From positions 496,001 to 560,000 of the forward strand of contig JBAIAA010000398.1 in assembly GCA_037893245.1 (NCBI GenBank): 64,000 nucleotides of DNA, read 5' to 3'. The translations under genes were made by a program, and so were the position numbers. Below the pieces are notes generated by a model, which saw nothing but the letters and a program-made list of their open reading frames with translations, did no database searches and was not told where the DNA came from. The stretch comes from Crossaster papposus. Taxonomy: Eukaryota; Echinodermata; Asteroidea; Velatida; Solasteridae. Positions 43,783 through 53,976 of the stretch are shown one piece after another (within the stretch, counting starts at the first letter, position 1; every line of letters begins with the position of its first letter).

Positions 43783-45201
43783 GTTTTGGCCTTCCTCTGT
43801 TTCTTTAAGCAGCCAAGTTTCAACTTCATGAATGAAGTGTAACCAATGGGGAATTCTATATACTTCACCATGTTGATAAACTGTCCTGCCTTCTTAATAT
43901 AAGTTATTTTGTTGTACACAGTTGATGGAGACACTCCTAGTCGGCTGTACTCGGTGGTCCATGATTGTATTTTATTTGTGTCAAACAGAAGGTTCCAAGG
44001 GATTTCATCTTGCCGGTCAATTGCCGCTCCGCCATTTGTAAAGTACAAGTACTTGGAAACGACCTGACAGACTTCACGGGGGAAGGAACTGTTCTTCAAA
44101 CATGAACTGTGCTCCCTTAGAAAGTCTTCTAATTCTGAAAAAAGGAATAGTGGATATAGAAAGTTCATTCCCTTCATGTCGACTGCTCGCCTAGTTAATC
44201 CTTTTTGGGTCGGCTCCCGTGCCACTTTCAACGGTTTCTTTTTTACGGTCTTCTCTGCTGGCACCCTGTAAGTCTTCGTAGTTTACTTTGTGAATTCCTC
44301 CTCGTCGATCAAGTCGGGCTTGTATTCTGATTCTGACGACCTGTCTTGCTCGCTTTGTTCCTCGGCAGCTTCTGACGAATCCGAAGACGTAGCTATCTGG
44401 GTTAACCCGGGCTTCTGGATGTTTTGGTTAAATGTCATTTTAGCTTCCGTCAAAGTGCACTTGTGAACTTTCGCGACATGTGAATAGACGTTACTATATG
44501 GAGTATTGTTTCTGCAACCGAAATGGCAAATGGATATTCTGCCGGATTTTTCTTCGTTGATTTCAGCATTAACTCTAGAATTTCCAAATTCCTCAGGTAT
44601 TGGTGTCTCACTGGACTGTATGGGCGAATCTTCTAACTCGATCTTTGACACATGGGCTGGCAGAGGACGATTCCAGTTTCTCCGCAGTTCTTTTTTCACT
44701 GGACATTCTGTGGTGCTTTTTGGCTGGGATTACATCGGTAGCTCTACAAGATGACGACGATTCGTCTGTCTCGGATGTATGTTCTCTTCTTTGCGTTTGT
44801 GTCATTTCCTCCGCACTTTCTGGTGAAGAATAGGAGGAGCGTCGTGCGCGGCGTTCCTTTCTCGTCAACTTGTGCCCATCTGTTTTCTTTGTCGGTTTCG
44901 TTGCCTGATTATCAACTTTTGTTTCCTTGACACATCGGCTGACAGAGGACGATTCTGGTTTCTCCACTCTCCTTTCTTCACTGGACCTTCTGTGCTCCTT
45001 TTTGGGTTGGATTACATCGGTAGCTCTACAAGATGACGATGATTCGTCTGTCTCGGATGTATGTTCACTTCTTGCAGGTTGTGTGAGGTCCTCCATAGTC
45101 TCCGGTGAAGAAAAAAAGGAGGGGCGGGAGCTTCGTGAGTCGTAACAAGGATACACCCCAACCCTGACTGGCGTTCGGGCATTAGAACCCTGAGCCGGCA
45201 A
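43783..45201 (-). pseudogene. Broken gene: C2H2-like finger plus possible tyrosine-recombinase N-terminal domain
   Basis: Three minus-strand pieces appear to form one decayed gene. The first (45201 to about 44650) is Ser/Glu/Lys-rich and contains a duplicated module (EHTSETDESSSSCRATDVI twice). A frame change follows near 44650-44700. The second piece (44699-44283) contains CHFGCRNNTPYSNVYSH..KVH, a C-X3-C...H-X4-H finger-like pattern, and ends at a TAA. The third piece is in the same frame just beyond that stop. It has a helical segment (WTTEYSRLGVSPSTVYNKI) like the DNA-binding N-terminal domains of tyrosine recombinases in Crypton- or DIRS-type elements and their domesticated relatives. 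Near 43782 it runs straight into gypsy RT in the wrong frame. The catalytic recombinase domain is missing. The family assignment is inference; a host gene remains possible. Confidence 0.4.
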
Positions 45202-45678
45202 TTACGCACAACGGGAATTCCACGGCAGGCAGTCGGTATAGACTCTCCAACCTGAGTGAGAGTTTAGTTTTGGTGATTTGTTGCTGAACAAAACCAAGAG
45301 ACAGACCTTCAACGGCAATATCGTCAGCGAAATTTGATGGCGGACCCTGGTGGAAACAGCAGGCCCAGCTGACCCTGAAAAGCACAGTACGGGTCCGGGT
45401 GCTGTTGTGTGCGTCCGGTCTGTGTATGGTTTACGGCAAGTTCGGACAACTGCCATCGAAATGACTGGTGTTGGGGAGAAGATTGACTCTGACTTAGTGT
45501 AAAACTGAAATAGCCAGAATGTTTACACTTTTTGTTTACACTTACACAAAGTTTTTGAAGAATTATCGGATTGCTAGAGCATACCTGTAGTGCTAAGTTA
45601 TTGTGCTGCCACTTGTTACCAGTAGTTGTTGGAGAATTTTGCCAGTACTAAATTGCACTTACTAACAAGCCCAACAAA

Positions 45679-45870
45679 ATGGACAATCAAGCTAATGGCG
45701 ATTATTTAAAATTAAGGCAGTCAATCCAAGCTCTAGAAGCTGAGATTGACGATGCTTATGAAAAGCACGTAGGTAACTCGGTGATGGTCGAAGAGGGTGG
45801 TCCAGACTCTACAAAGGTTTTCCCTGTTAGGCAGTCCTCAACCACAGCACTAAAGGCAGACTCCACTTAA
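45679..45870 (+). CDS. Hypothetical 63-residue frame or first exon
   Basis: Opens with an ATG in a strong context (ACAAAATGGAC). It encodes a hydrophilic, likely coiled-coil stretch (YLKLRQSIQALEAEIDDAYE). A possible splice donor (GTAG/GTAACT) lies at about 45770, so it could be a first exon rather than a complete gene. No homology is recognised and no downstream exon was found. It lies divergent from the broken gene to its left. Confidence 0.25.
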   Translation: MDNQANGDYLKLRQSIQALEAEIDDAYEKHVGNSVMVEEGGPDSTKVFPVRQSSTTALKADST

Positions 45871-47058
45871 GTACAAGTTCTGTGAATTCGAGTCTGAGTA
45901 TTTTGATATTTGAGTAGGAGTATTCTCAAAGGGTACTTGAGTTAATTGCATTCGAGTATAAGTACCAATGATATTCACTTATACTGAGCATCTGGTGACT
46001 TTTAATTGCCTATGGACTGATATTGACTCAATTGAAGAGATTTTTAGTGTTTGTTATTTTTTTAGTATTTGGGTTCGTTTTTTAAAATGACAAGGCACAA
46101 ATTTGTTGGTGCATTTTTTATTTTATTTTTTATCCTAAATAAGCAATAGGTTTTTTTTTTTTCTGGCTGTATCCTTTTTTTATGGTAGAAAAAGTCACTA
46201 TAAGTAACTTCGTTCGATGTTGATTTTTACAAGATGCAGATTAATATATAAATATTAATATAAAGAATTGTGTTAATTTCATATCCTAAACTTTAAAAAA
46301 CTGGTGGTTTTTTGGGGTGGTTTTTTTTTTGGGGGGGGTGTGGTTGGGGGGGGGGGGGGGGGGGGAGAAGAAGCATGCTAAAATGTATACTGCTGTATTT
46401 AATTGTTTTTAACACCATAGTGTATACATATACTGCAGAGATTATCAAAAGCAGGTTTACTGTATTTATGAAAGCTAAAGTTTATACATGTCGTAATGGT
46501 ATTTTTTTTTAAAGTAGCGTTAATGTTATTGGGGTTCAAATTAGTTTTTTATTAAACAAAAGATGTCCACAGGAACTTCCAAACTTCTATTCAGTTGTGT
46601 GTGTCGATTTTAAGCTTTTGTTTAAAGTATTGTTTCATCAAATGGAATTACATGTACAGGTGTAGTAGTGCCCCACCATAGAGCTATATGTGCCCCATTA
46701 GCATGTTAACACCGAGTGGTTTGTTTTTTCATTTTGCATTGAATGATCATTTTGAGTCCTGTTGAGAAAGAATTTAATAAATTTGTTTAACCACAGTAAT
46801 TCTTTCCCATTTTTTTTTTGGGGGGGGGGGTGGTTTTATTTTAAATGAAAGGACAATTCTTGGCGAAAATTTGCTACGTGTATTGCGGATGACAAGCGCC
46901 CCCAATATTAACTAGGTGCCAAATGCTTTTAGAAAAACGCACGATTTTGCATTTTCAAAACTTTTTTGTCAAAGAAAATGCCTATTAACAAGAGTTAGTT
47001 TGTAGGTATGGACCTGTACCTATAGACGATGAGTTCGAAATAATGCTTTGGAAGCAAT
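45871..47058. other. Intergenic with G-rich strand runs
   Basis: Contains a T then G-rich stretch at 46300-46368 (runs of 8, 17 or more G) and a second T8-G10 run near 46811-46831. Both could form G-quadruplexes. No gene was found. Confidence 0.5.
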
Positions 47059-47060
47059 TA

Positions 47061-47225
47061 TAGAATGCAGGGCCCACAACTCTCGAATTTATTTACCCTA
47101 GGACATAAAATGGACTGACCCTAACCCTGCCCTGTATACCCCAATACCCGTACCCATAGAATACAGGGCCACTACATTCTATGTCATAGGGTAAATACAG
47201 TCGAGAGTCTTGGCCCTGCATTCTA
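47061..47225. mobile_element. 165-bp foldback MITE with TA target
   Basis: Arms of about 50 bp (TAGAATGCAGGGCC...ACTCTCGA...TATTTACCCTA) are complementary with scattered mismatches around a spacer of about 60 bp. TA flanks both ends (47059-47060, 47226-47227). The spacer carries TGACCCTAACCCTGCCC. Confidence 0.8.
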
Positions 47226-47227
47226 TA

Positions 47228-48292
47228 GTTTGGCCATTCTTTTGAGCTTCAATACTAACATTTTTCTTATACACACTGTACATACATGTACATTTGTTGT
47301 GCGGTGATTGCACTTTTCGCTTTTCGAGCTTCAGCGGGGGCGCCCTTCAACATCCGGATAGTCGTGTTTGGCTCGCCTGGTTCCCCGACGTCGTGCGCGT
47401 ATTTTATAGCGTGTAGTCAGGGCGTAGTCAGATGTTGCGGTCATATGGTGCAACATTTGTCTCCAGACGCTGTTGTCTGAGCAACGATTAATCTTACTTT
47501 AATACTGCCTGGGGTCGAATGTCTTGGATTTTCAGATAAAGAATTGATCGTGAGTACCCCTGAAGCCCCGGAAGTTGATCTTGTATACATATGGAAGGCT
47601 ATTCAGGCGATTTTGAGGTATTTTGGTCCATATAATTTTGCTTGTTTTCCAAATTAACATTAACACAGACATATTTGCTGAAATTGTCAATAAATTGTAC
47701 TCGCCCATTGTGATGTCATTCATGAGGAAATTCGTGGAGAATTCAGAGACAGAAGAAGCCTCTCTAGTTTTGCTGAAGATTATCAGGCGCCACTGTACAT
47801 GCTGTACAAGACTGCCACACACATATGCGGGCCGCGTCGGTAGCAACTGCGCACCTCGCGTAGACCATTACCAAAATGGTCCCAGCACGGTCAGAAAGTC
47901 TTCCCGCGTTAAACAAATTTCGCACTGTATAACTCTTTTTAGCAATCATTTCTATCTAAAGTATTTTCGCGGTCGTAAATCTGTCGCGCGCAGCAGGTGG
48001 CTGCTTTACTCCCATAAAGCTGCTTTACTTCCATAACTTACATGTCAAAAAGTTTGAGCAGATGGTTCAGGGTTTGCTACGTATCGCCAACAGCTACATT
48101 TGCTACCATTTTGATCGCCGAGATTTCTATTTTTAGTTCATTGCAAAAAAGCCAAGTGATTGGATAATGCAATTGCTCTAAACAACTATTGCATGTATGG
48201 TGTAAGTCCTACTATTTTTAACACAGCTGCCGTAGTTTTTTTTGCGTCTCCGACTGAACAGCGCCCTCACGCGGTAGCTGACGCGCTTAATA
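47228..48292. other. Intergenic, one uncharacterised 137-codon frame
   Basis: A plus-strand frame at 47623-48036 has no recognised domain, no clear exon boundaries and low-complexity flanks. I do not call it a gene. Confidence 0.35.
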
Positions 48293-48618
48293 CCATAGAT
48301 ATTTCGCCGAAATTAGGACTTTTCCATGATTCCGTCTGGTGTAATTTGTCTCTAAATTTGCGATCTAAAGTAAACAAAAAAATTTCAATAAACGCAAAAA
48401 CAATATGGTGGAACTAGTCCATGCAAGCGCGGCATGCACAGCTCGTCGCATCGAACAACAGCGACGAGCTGTGCACGCCTGCCCGCACTAGTTCTCCCAT
48501 ATTGTTTTTGTGTTTGTCGCGAATTGTTTTTTCTTTAGATCGCAGATTTAGAGACAAATTACACCAGACGGAATCATGGAAAAGTCCTATTTTGGGCGAA
48601 ATATCGATGCGCTATGGT
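48293..48618. mobile_element. 326-bp long-arm foldback element with TA target
   Basis: Two arms of about 130 bp are about 85-90% complementary by eye. They share GGACTTTTCCATGATTCCGT, CTGGTGTAATTTGTCTCTAA and CAATATGG..GAACTAGT. TA flanks both ends (48291-48292, 48619-48620). At the centre is a GC-rich hairpin GCACAGCTCGTCG / CGACGAGCTGTGC (48436-48448, 48462-48474). A transcript would fold into a long near-perfect hairpin. Confidence 0.88.
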
Positions 48619-48620
48619 AT

Positions 48621-50317
48621 AGTGAACCTGGGATTGCTGAGTTTAAGACCGAATGATTTCCGTGAAAAAATGAAACAAATCTGACGTTTTTTGCACTGAT
48701 CACGGTATGGCCTTACAGCACAGTCTACTCTAGTACATGGCCATAGACTAGGGCTAGCTACCCCCTAGAAATATGAGGCTCTAGACGCCCGCAGGGCGGA
48801 GCCCCAGAGTTAGAGAGGGTTTTACAGGTTAACAATGTTAAACAATAGCTGTGGTACACAAACCGTGCACAAACTACGTGCAATTACTCCCAAAACTGCT
48901 GCACGGTCTACCTCCCAAAACTATTTTTTTACTATTTTATCAACTCGCCCAGAATGTGCGCCCAAAATCACATATTGTATATTACACATCAATATTACTA
49001 CAGTATTAGTAAGGAGTTGTTTGTGTGCAAATCAATGTGACCATCATAGTATCTCAACCATTGTATAACTGTACATGTACTGGTATGCCTGTAGATTTGG
49101 TGTGAAACTTGTCTGACAAGTACACTTTTTAAATATTTAAGAAATCGGAGCAACAATCGAGGAGGGAGGTGATGAAAACCTAAAATTCCATTTTAAATGG
49201 CCTTTAACACCTTGGCCTTTAACAGGAGTAGCAAATTAACTTGGCTCAGAGGTCCAGATGTAAAACATTTGTGTGTGACTGCCACTTGCTCCAATAACAT
49301 TCGATGGAATTACATCCTGTATTGCTTCTGATACAAACCACTAATCACAACCAAAAGACAGTCGAGCACAATATGTGTAGGTGGTCATTACAGAAATCTG
49401 TACCAGGATAGAACTACTGATTTGTGAAATTGGAAATAGAATTTCAACAAAACTGTAAATCTGGGGGAAAATGGCACATAATTTTAACAGGATACACTGA
49501 TTTGAATTAAATAAGATGATTTACAATGTACATGTAATGAATTGAATAATTTATGTGGGTGTGCGACTGTTGATAGTCGAGTCATCATCTTTTTTGTACC
49601 GGTACATACAATTGTAAGTGGGTGTTTCTTTTTATGTGGGTTCCAAATTTGTGACATAAGGGTCAAAATTTCAAAAGGGTCTAAAGTAAACCATAATGTG
49701 TTGATATGGAAAATGAACACATTAAATAAATTTTATTTGAGTGACTACTCTAACAGTGGTCAATACAGAATTGACCTGTATTCGTAACACGCGGTCACCT
49801 CGTATCGTCGGAGACGCGAAAACAATTTTCGAAAGTTCCAGATCATTGCAACTTGGCGGCAACTCTCTCTTGGTGTAATCACCTGATAGATCACATGATC
49901 TTTCATCCGGGACATTAAATCACTGCACTCGCTCTTCGCATTAACAATGATATGGACTTCATTTAGCACAACGTATCGATTGTCGTGAGAAACCAATGTT
50001 CTCTACGGTAAATATAAACTGCGATATCTTTGGAGATGTTTTGGATTTAAGATAAATAGGGTATTTGCTAGTGGTAGTTTGGAGTTAAAATGTATGTACT
50101 TAATATTTTCTGTACTTAATAACGATTTTTGGTTTTTTTCGTCATGAAAATGAATGTTAACAACGTAACAATTAGAGAAACAAAAAGTTACGATGTGCTA
50201 TCGAAAATCAACTTAACCCCAATCCTAAACCAGGTCGCTGCAAGTTTGAAATTACACTTACATTGCAATTTCATGCTTTGGCTTACTGTTGATAACTTAA
50301 TTGTAAAATAATTGATG
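48621..50317. other. Intergenic, no recognised gene
   Basis: Ordinary AT-rich sequence left of the LTR array. The short open frames carry no domain signature. Confidence 0.45.
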
Positions 50318-50321
50318 TGTG

Positions 50322-52387
50322 TGTCACACCCCCCAAAAATCCACTTTTTGGGTTGGACAAGGTTTTGTTGTTTAGGCCACTGAACCCCTTTAATTGTGTT
50401 CTTAATGGTGCCCAACTGTTATTTACGACCTGTCTCGGACATGAACTAGCTGCTTGACAAGTCAGGTTCGGGGCGAGGCCTCATGTATGTGGTTTGGGTC
50501 ATTCTGACTTCAGCCTGCGACCAGTCAGGATCAATGCCACCTTGCCTCCTACATGAGCCTTGTTTCCACTATTTCTACTGAAATAGGTGAGTCCCCGAAT
50601 TCACTTTTGTTCTTTATAATGTACATAGTGTTATTGATGTTTTATTAATTTGCCCTCATGGTAAATTAGTATCTGATATTGGCATGTATCCTAGTACATG
50701 TACATGTACTTTCAGTGATTTGGAAGGATTTGCATTTCTTTTTGAAGTTGTGTATTAGTATTATCGCTTAGATACAAAGTAGTTATTTTCCATTTTGTTT
50801 GACAATTCGTTATAGTTATTCGTTGATTACTTTTGATTTTCTTATTGATTCTAGTTATTATTCTTCACTTGAGTTTTGTAGTTGTAGGGTGTTTATTTAG
50901 GTTTTCGCTTCCGAAGAGTCACCATTAATTATATGAGACTGGTTTATTACTCGAGGACTTTTCGTTGTGTTTAGGTTTTCACAATGTTGTTAGAAATTCT
51001 TCAGTACAATTATTCCATTTGAGTGATAATATTCCGTACATGAGACAATTATCAACACAAGTCTATGGTTTGGTTTGCGACCATGCTGTACAGTACAAAT
51101 ATGCTTTCCCTTAGTAAATTGCTATTTAGTAAAACAAAGGACTAGTGTGAGTGACCTCTAAGCCACTGGGCCTGGCCTGTGGTCATCAGGGACCATCAAT
51201 TTCGCCTAAAGCTATTAACCACTTCAAGAGGGTTGAACCATTCAAGGTTTATGTGAAATTACCTTCACTTTAGTTTTCTTGACTTTGGCCTTATTCTGAA
51301 GTTATGGTTTAATGATTGATTCGATTTACTTTATTTTTGTTGAAACACTTTGTGGTTAAGGAGTTCTTCAGAATTTCTTTGAGTTGTTGGTCTTTTCAAA
51401 TTTTGGCTTTGAGATATCTGAACCACCTGTGAATTGCTTTTGGTTTATAGATCCTATTAACTTCAGTTGACTTTTTATTGATTTAGCTTGGAGTGACTTT
51501 TATTTGAACCCTAGATCAAGGGCTATAGTGTTTACTTTTATATTATTTTCCTCTGAAAATAATATAATTCTGTAAGGTTTTAGTTTTTCTTAAGACTTAG
51601 TGAATATTTTAGCTTTTTGTTTATAACCTTTAGTGTTTGATTATTGTTCTGGTTTAGTTTATTCTTTATTGATTTACACATGTAGGTTTAGTTATAATTA
51701 GTGTGTATTCTGACTTCAGCCTGCGACCAGTCAGGATCAATGCCACCTTGCCTCCTACATGAGCCTTGTTTCCACTATTTCTACTGAAATAGGTGTGACC
51801 CCATATGCAGTTGACAAGACTCAAGACTCGAGACTCACGAGAGGACGAATTCCAGCACGGCATCCCGTAGTGATTGGATTCCCTCATCACCGTGCGTGCT
51901 GTAGGAGTGTCGCTTTCCACTATTTCACCATCCCGTTCCAGTATTTTGCAGTACATCAGTTTCCCCAGTTCACCTCTTCGACATCAGTTTCCCCAGTTCA
52001 TCTTTGCCAGTCCAACCCCCACTTCAGTCTACATTTCGTGTCTTCTTCTTCATCCAGATCCTGTGTCTTCTTCTCCATTTGTCGTCATTCTGAACTGAAC
52101 TATTCGTTCGCGTGTCGCGTTTTATATGTGAACTATTCGCTCGCGTGTCGGATAAATTCATCTATATCCTTTTATTTTGCTGTTTTATAATAAGTGTTGA
52201 TCTGTATTCATCTGTGATATTGTCAATTCTTGTTAATTCAACTGTTATATTTTTTGTCCATATTAATATTTGTTCTTGTGCGATTGTCCCATCGACCTGT
52301 AATTCTTTATAACTTTAAATTTAATTTTGTCTACCGCGGACCGGTATAATAAACATAAGGGCTTCCGATCAGGAAGGACCTGTGACA
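50322..52387 (+). repeat. LTR copy 1 (2066 bp)
   Basis: Ends TGTCACA...TGTGACA. A small hairpin CCCAAAAA / TTTTTGGG lies 10 bp in (50332-50352). An AATAAA at 52348-52353, 34 bp before the end, may serve as the poly(A) signal. The LTR contains an exact 89-bp direct duplication (50501-50589 and 51707-51795) separated by 1117 bp. The first copy is followed by GTGAGT, a strong splice-donor match, and the second by GTGTGA. Confidence 0.95.
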
Positions 52388-53976
52388 AAATTTGGAGGCA
52401 CCACCCGGATTTGGTCGAATCGCTAATACAGAATATTTATTAGCGACCCACAGTCAAACTATAAAGCACAAGATCCAATATTAATATTTGCTTGGATAAT
52501 TGTTGATATTCCATTGTTCCCTGGTATTTAATTATGTTATAGATTTTGTGTATTGTTGTTATATACTTGTGAAGTCATGTCCGAGACAGAGGGTAAAGTT
52601 GAGCTCAGTAGTGATTTAAGGGGGCATTAGGTGAATTCTTACGACAACATGGCAAGTCCCTTGAAGACAAACAGTCACCCCCCAGACCAGCTCCACGTCA
52701 TATAGGATTAGGAGCCCCACGTCCTATGGGAGCCCCACGACGGAGACCTATGGTGTGCTTCAACTGTGGCCAGATAGGGCACAGGATGGAAGGCTGCACC
52801 AATCCCCGAAATGCAGAACAGGTCCAGCGGCAATTGATGGCCCATTGCCAACCTCCGACTAACTCGGGAAACGACGATGGCCGCCAGTAGAGGGACGACC
52901 AGCGGTCAAGCAACAGAAGAGTCCCTTAAGGCAAAATAGCAACCCAGGAAATCGTGTCGCCTGCAACAGCGTGAAAAGTACACCCCTCCAAGGAGTACCT
53001 GGTGGGCAACCCGTCCATCGTCAGCGCTGTTGTAGACGGGCACGATGTCTCATGCCTTTTGGACACCGGCTTATAATACAAGCGACATGCATATTCAAGG
53101 CTTTCTATTGTCAGAATCTGTGCAACTGCCCACTAGAACCCCTCACTAATTTGATGGTGATAGGAGCTAGTGGGCAAATCGTGCCATACATCGGGATAGA
53201 GATGTCAGTGAGCTTCACTTAGGAGAAGGCGGGCGTAGATATGACAAGAGAGACCTTATAGTTACTCCCTTGTGGGTTTCTTCCCGAAGCCCCGGCAAAG
53301 CCGTTAACTACTGTCCGTCCAAAGCCAGCCCCAAGAATCTCACTACGCCAATCAAGAAGTAAATGTAACCAGCCAGGGAAATTAATAATTCACACTTCAC
53401 CTCCTAGACATCCAAGTACCGAGAGTGAGTCTGGCGGACGCTGCTTCGATTCCCCACCAGTGATGAAGATCCATGCACCAGCAATCCTCCTTGATCCCGA
53501 AGCACCAGAGTTTGTTCCAGCTGAAGTAGCCCCACGGGACATCGACCCAGTGGATGAGGCTGGCAGTGCCCCCTCTACGTCGGAACCTGTCTCCCTCCAA
53601 GAGACAACAAGTTCCTCAAAGCCGACAGAGCAGTGCCCCCTCTGGATCTTCCTCTACGTCGGAACCTGTCTCCCTCCAAGAGACAACAAGTTCCTCAGAG
53701 CCGAATACTTCTTCGTCAGACGAGTCAACTCCAGATAGTCCCACGGCCCTAGCCAGACGTAGATATCCAGCCCGCAACAGGAGAGCACCTGAGCGACTTG
53801 GGTATAGCCGATTGAGACCTTCTGAGACTAAACTTATTGAAGAACACTTAGCAATCCAGAAGCAAAGTCTCACACTGCTTCAATCTTGCCTTGTGTCCAA
53901 ATACATGTAGAAGCATTAGTTTCTGTCAAGTTATATTATAGCCATGTCGGGACGTCATGATTTTAGAAGGGGAGAG
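52388..53976 (+). mobile_element. Internal region 1 of the non-autonomous LTR element
   Basis: 1589 bp between LTR 1 and LTR 2. Directly after the LTR, TGGAGGCACCACCCGGAT (52393-52410) is a primer-binding site whose first 10 bases complement a tRNA-Thr-like 3' end (GGTGCCTCCA). Directly before LTR 2, the polypurine tract AGAAGGGGAGAG ends at 53976. No reverse transcriptase, RNase H or integrase core is present. Confidence 0.9.
52577..53910 (+). pseudogene. gag zinc knuckle, protease stub and pol C-terminal tail, copy 1
   Basis: Plus-strand remnants of a gypsy-like polyprotein. A start MSETEGKVELSS at 52577 soon hits a stop after a frame change in a G-run. In another frame lies a CCHC zinc knuckle (CFNCGQIGHRMEGC, about 52755-52796). 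About 230 bp further on is a retropepsin-like SCLLDTG motif (about 53050) ended by a stop. Near 53755-53810 is YPARNRRAPERLGY, typical of the C-terminal tail of gypsy pol proteins. A direct repeat of about 65 bp (53565-53703) shifts the frame before that tail. The pol core is deleted. None of these pieces can give an active protein as they stand. Confidence 0.8.

Noticed and set aside
51666-52312. 143-codon plus and 96-codon minus frames, each present three times
   Set aside because: They lie inside the LTRs, have no recognisable domain and repeat only because the LTR repeats.
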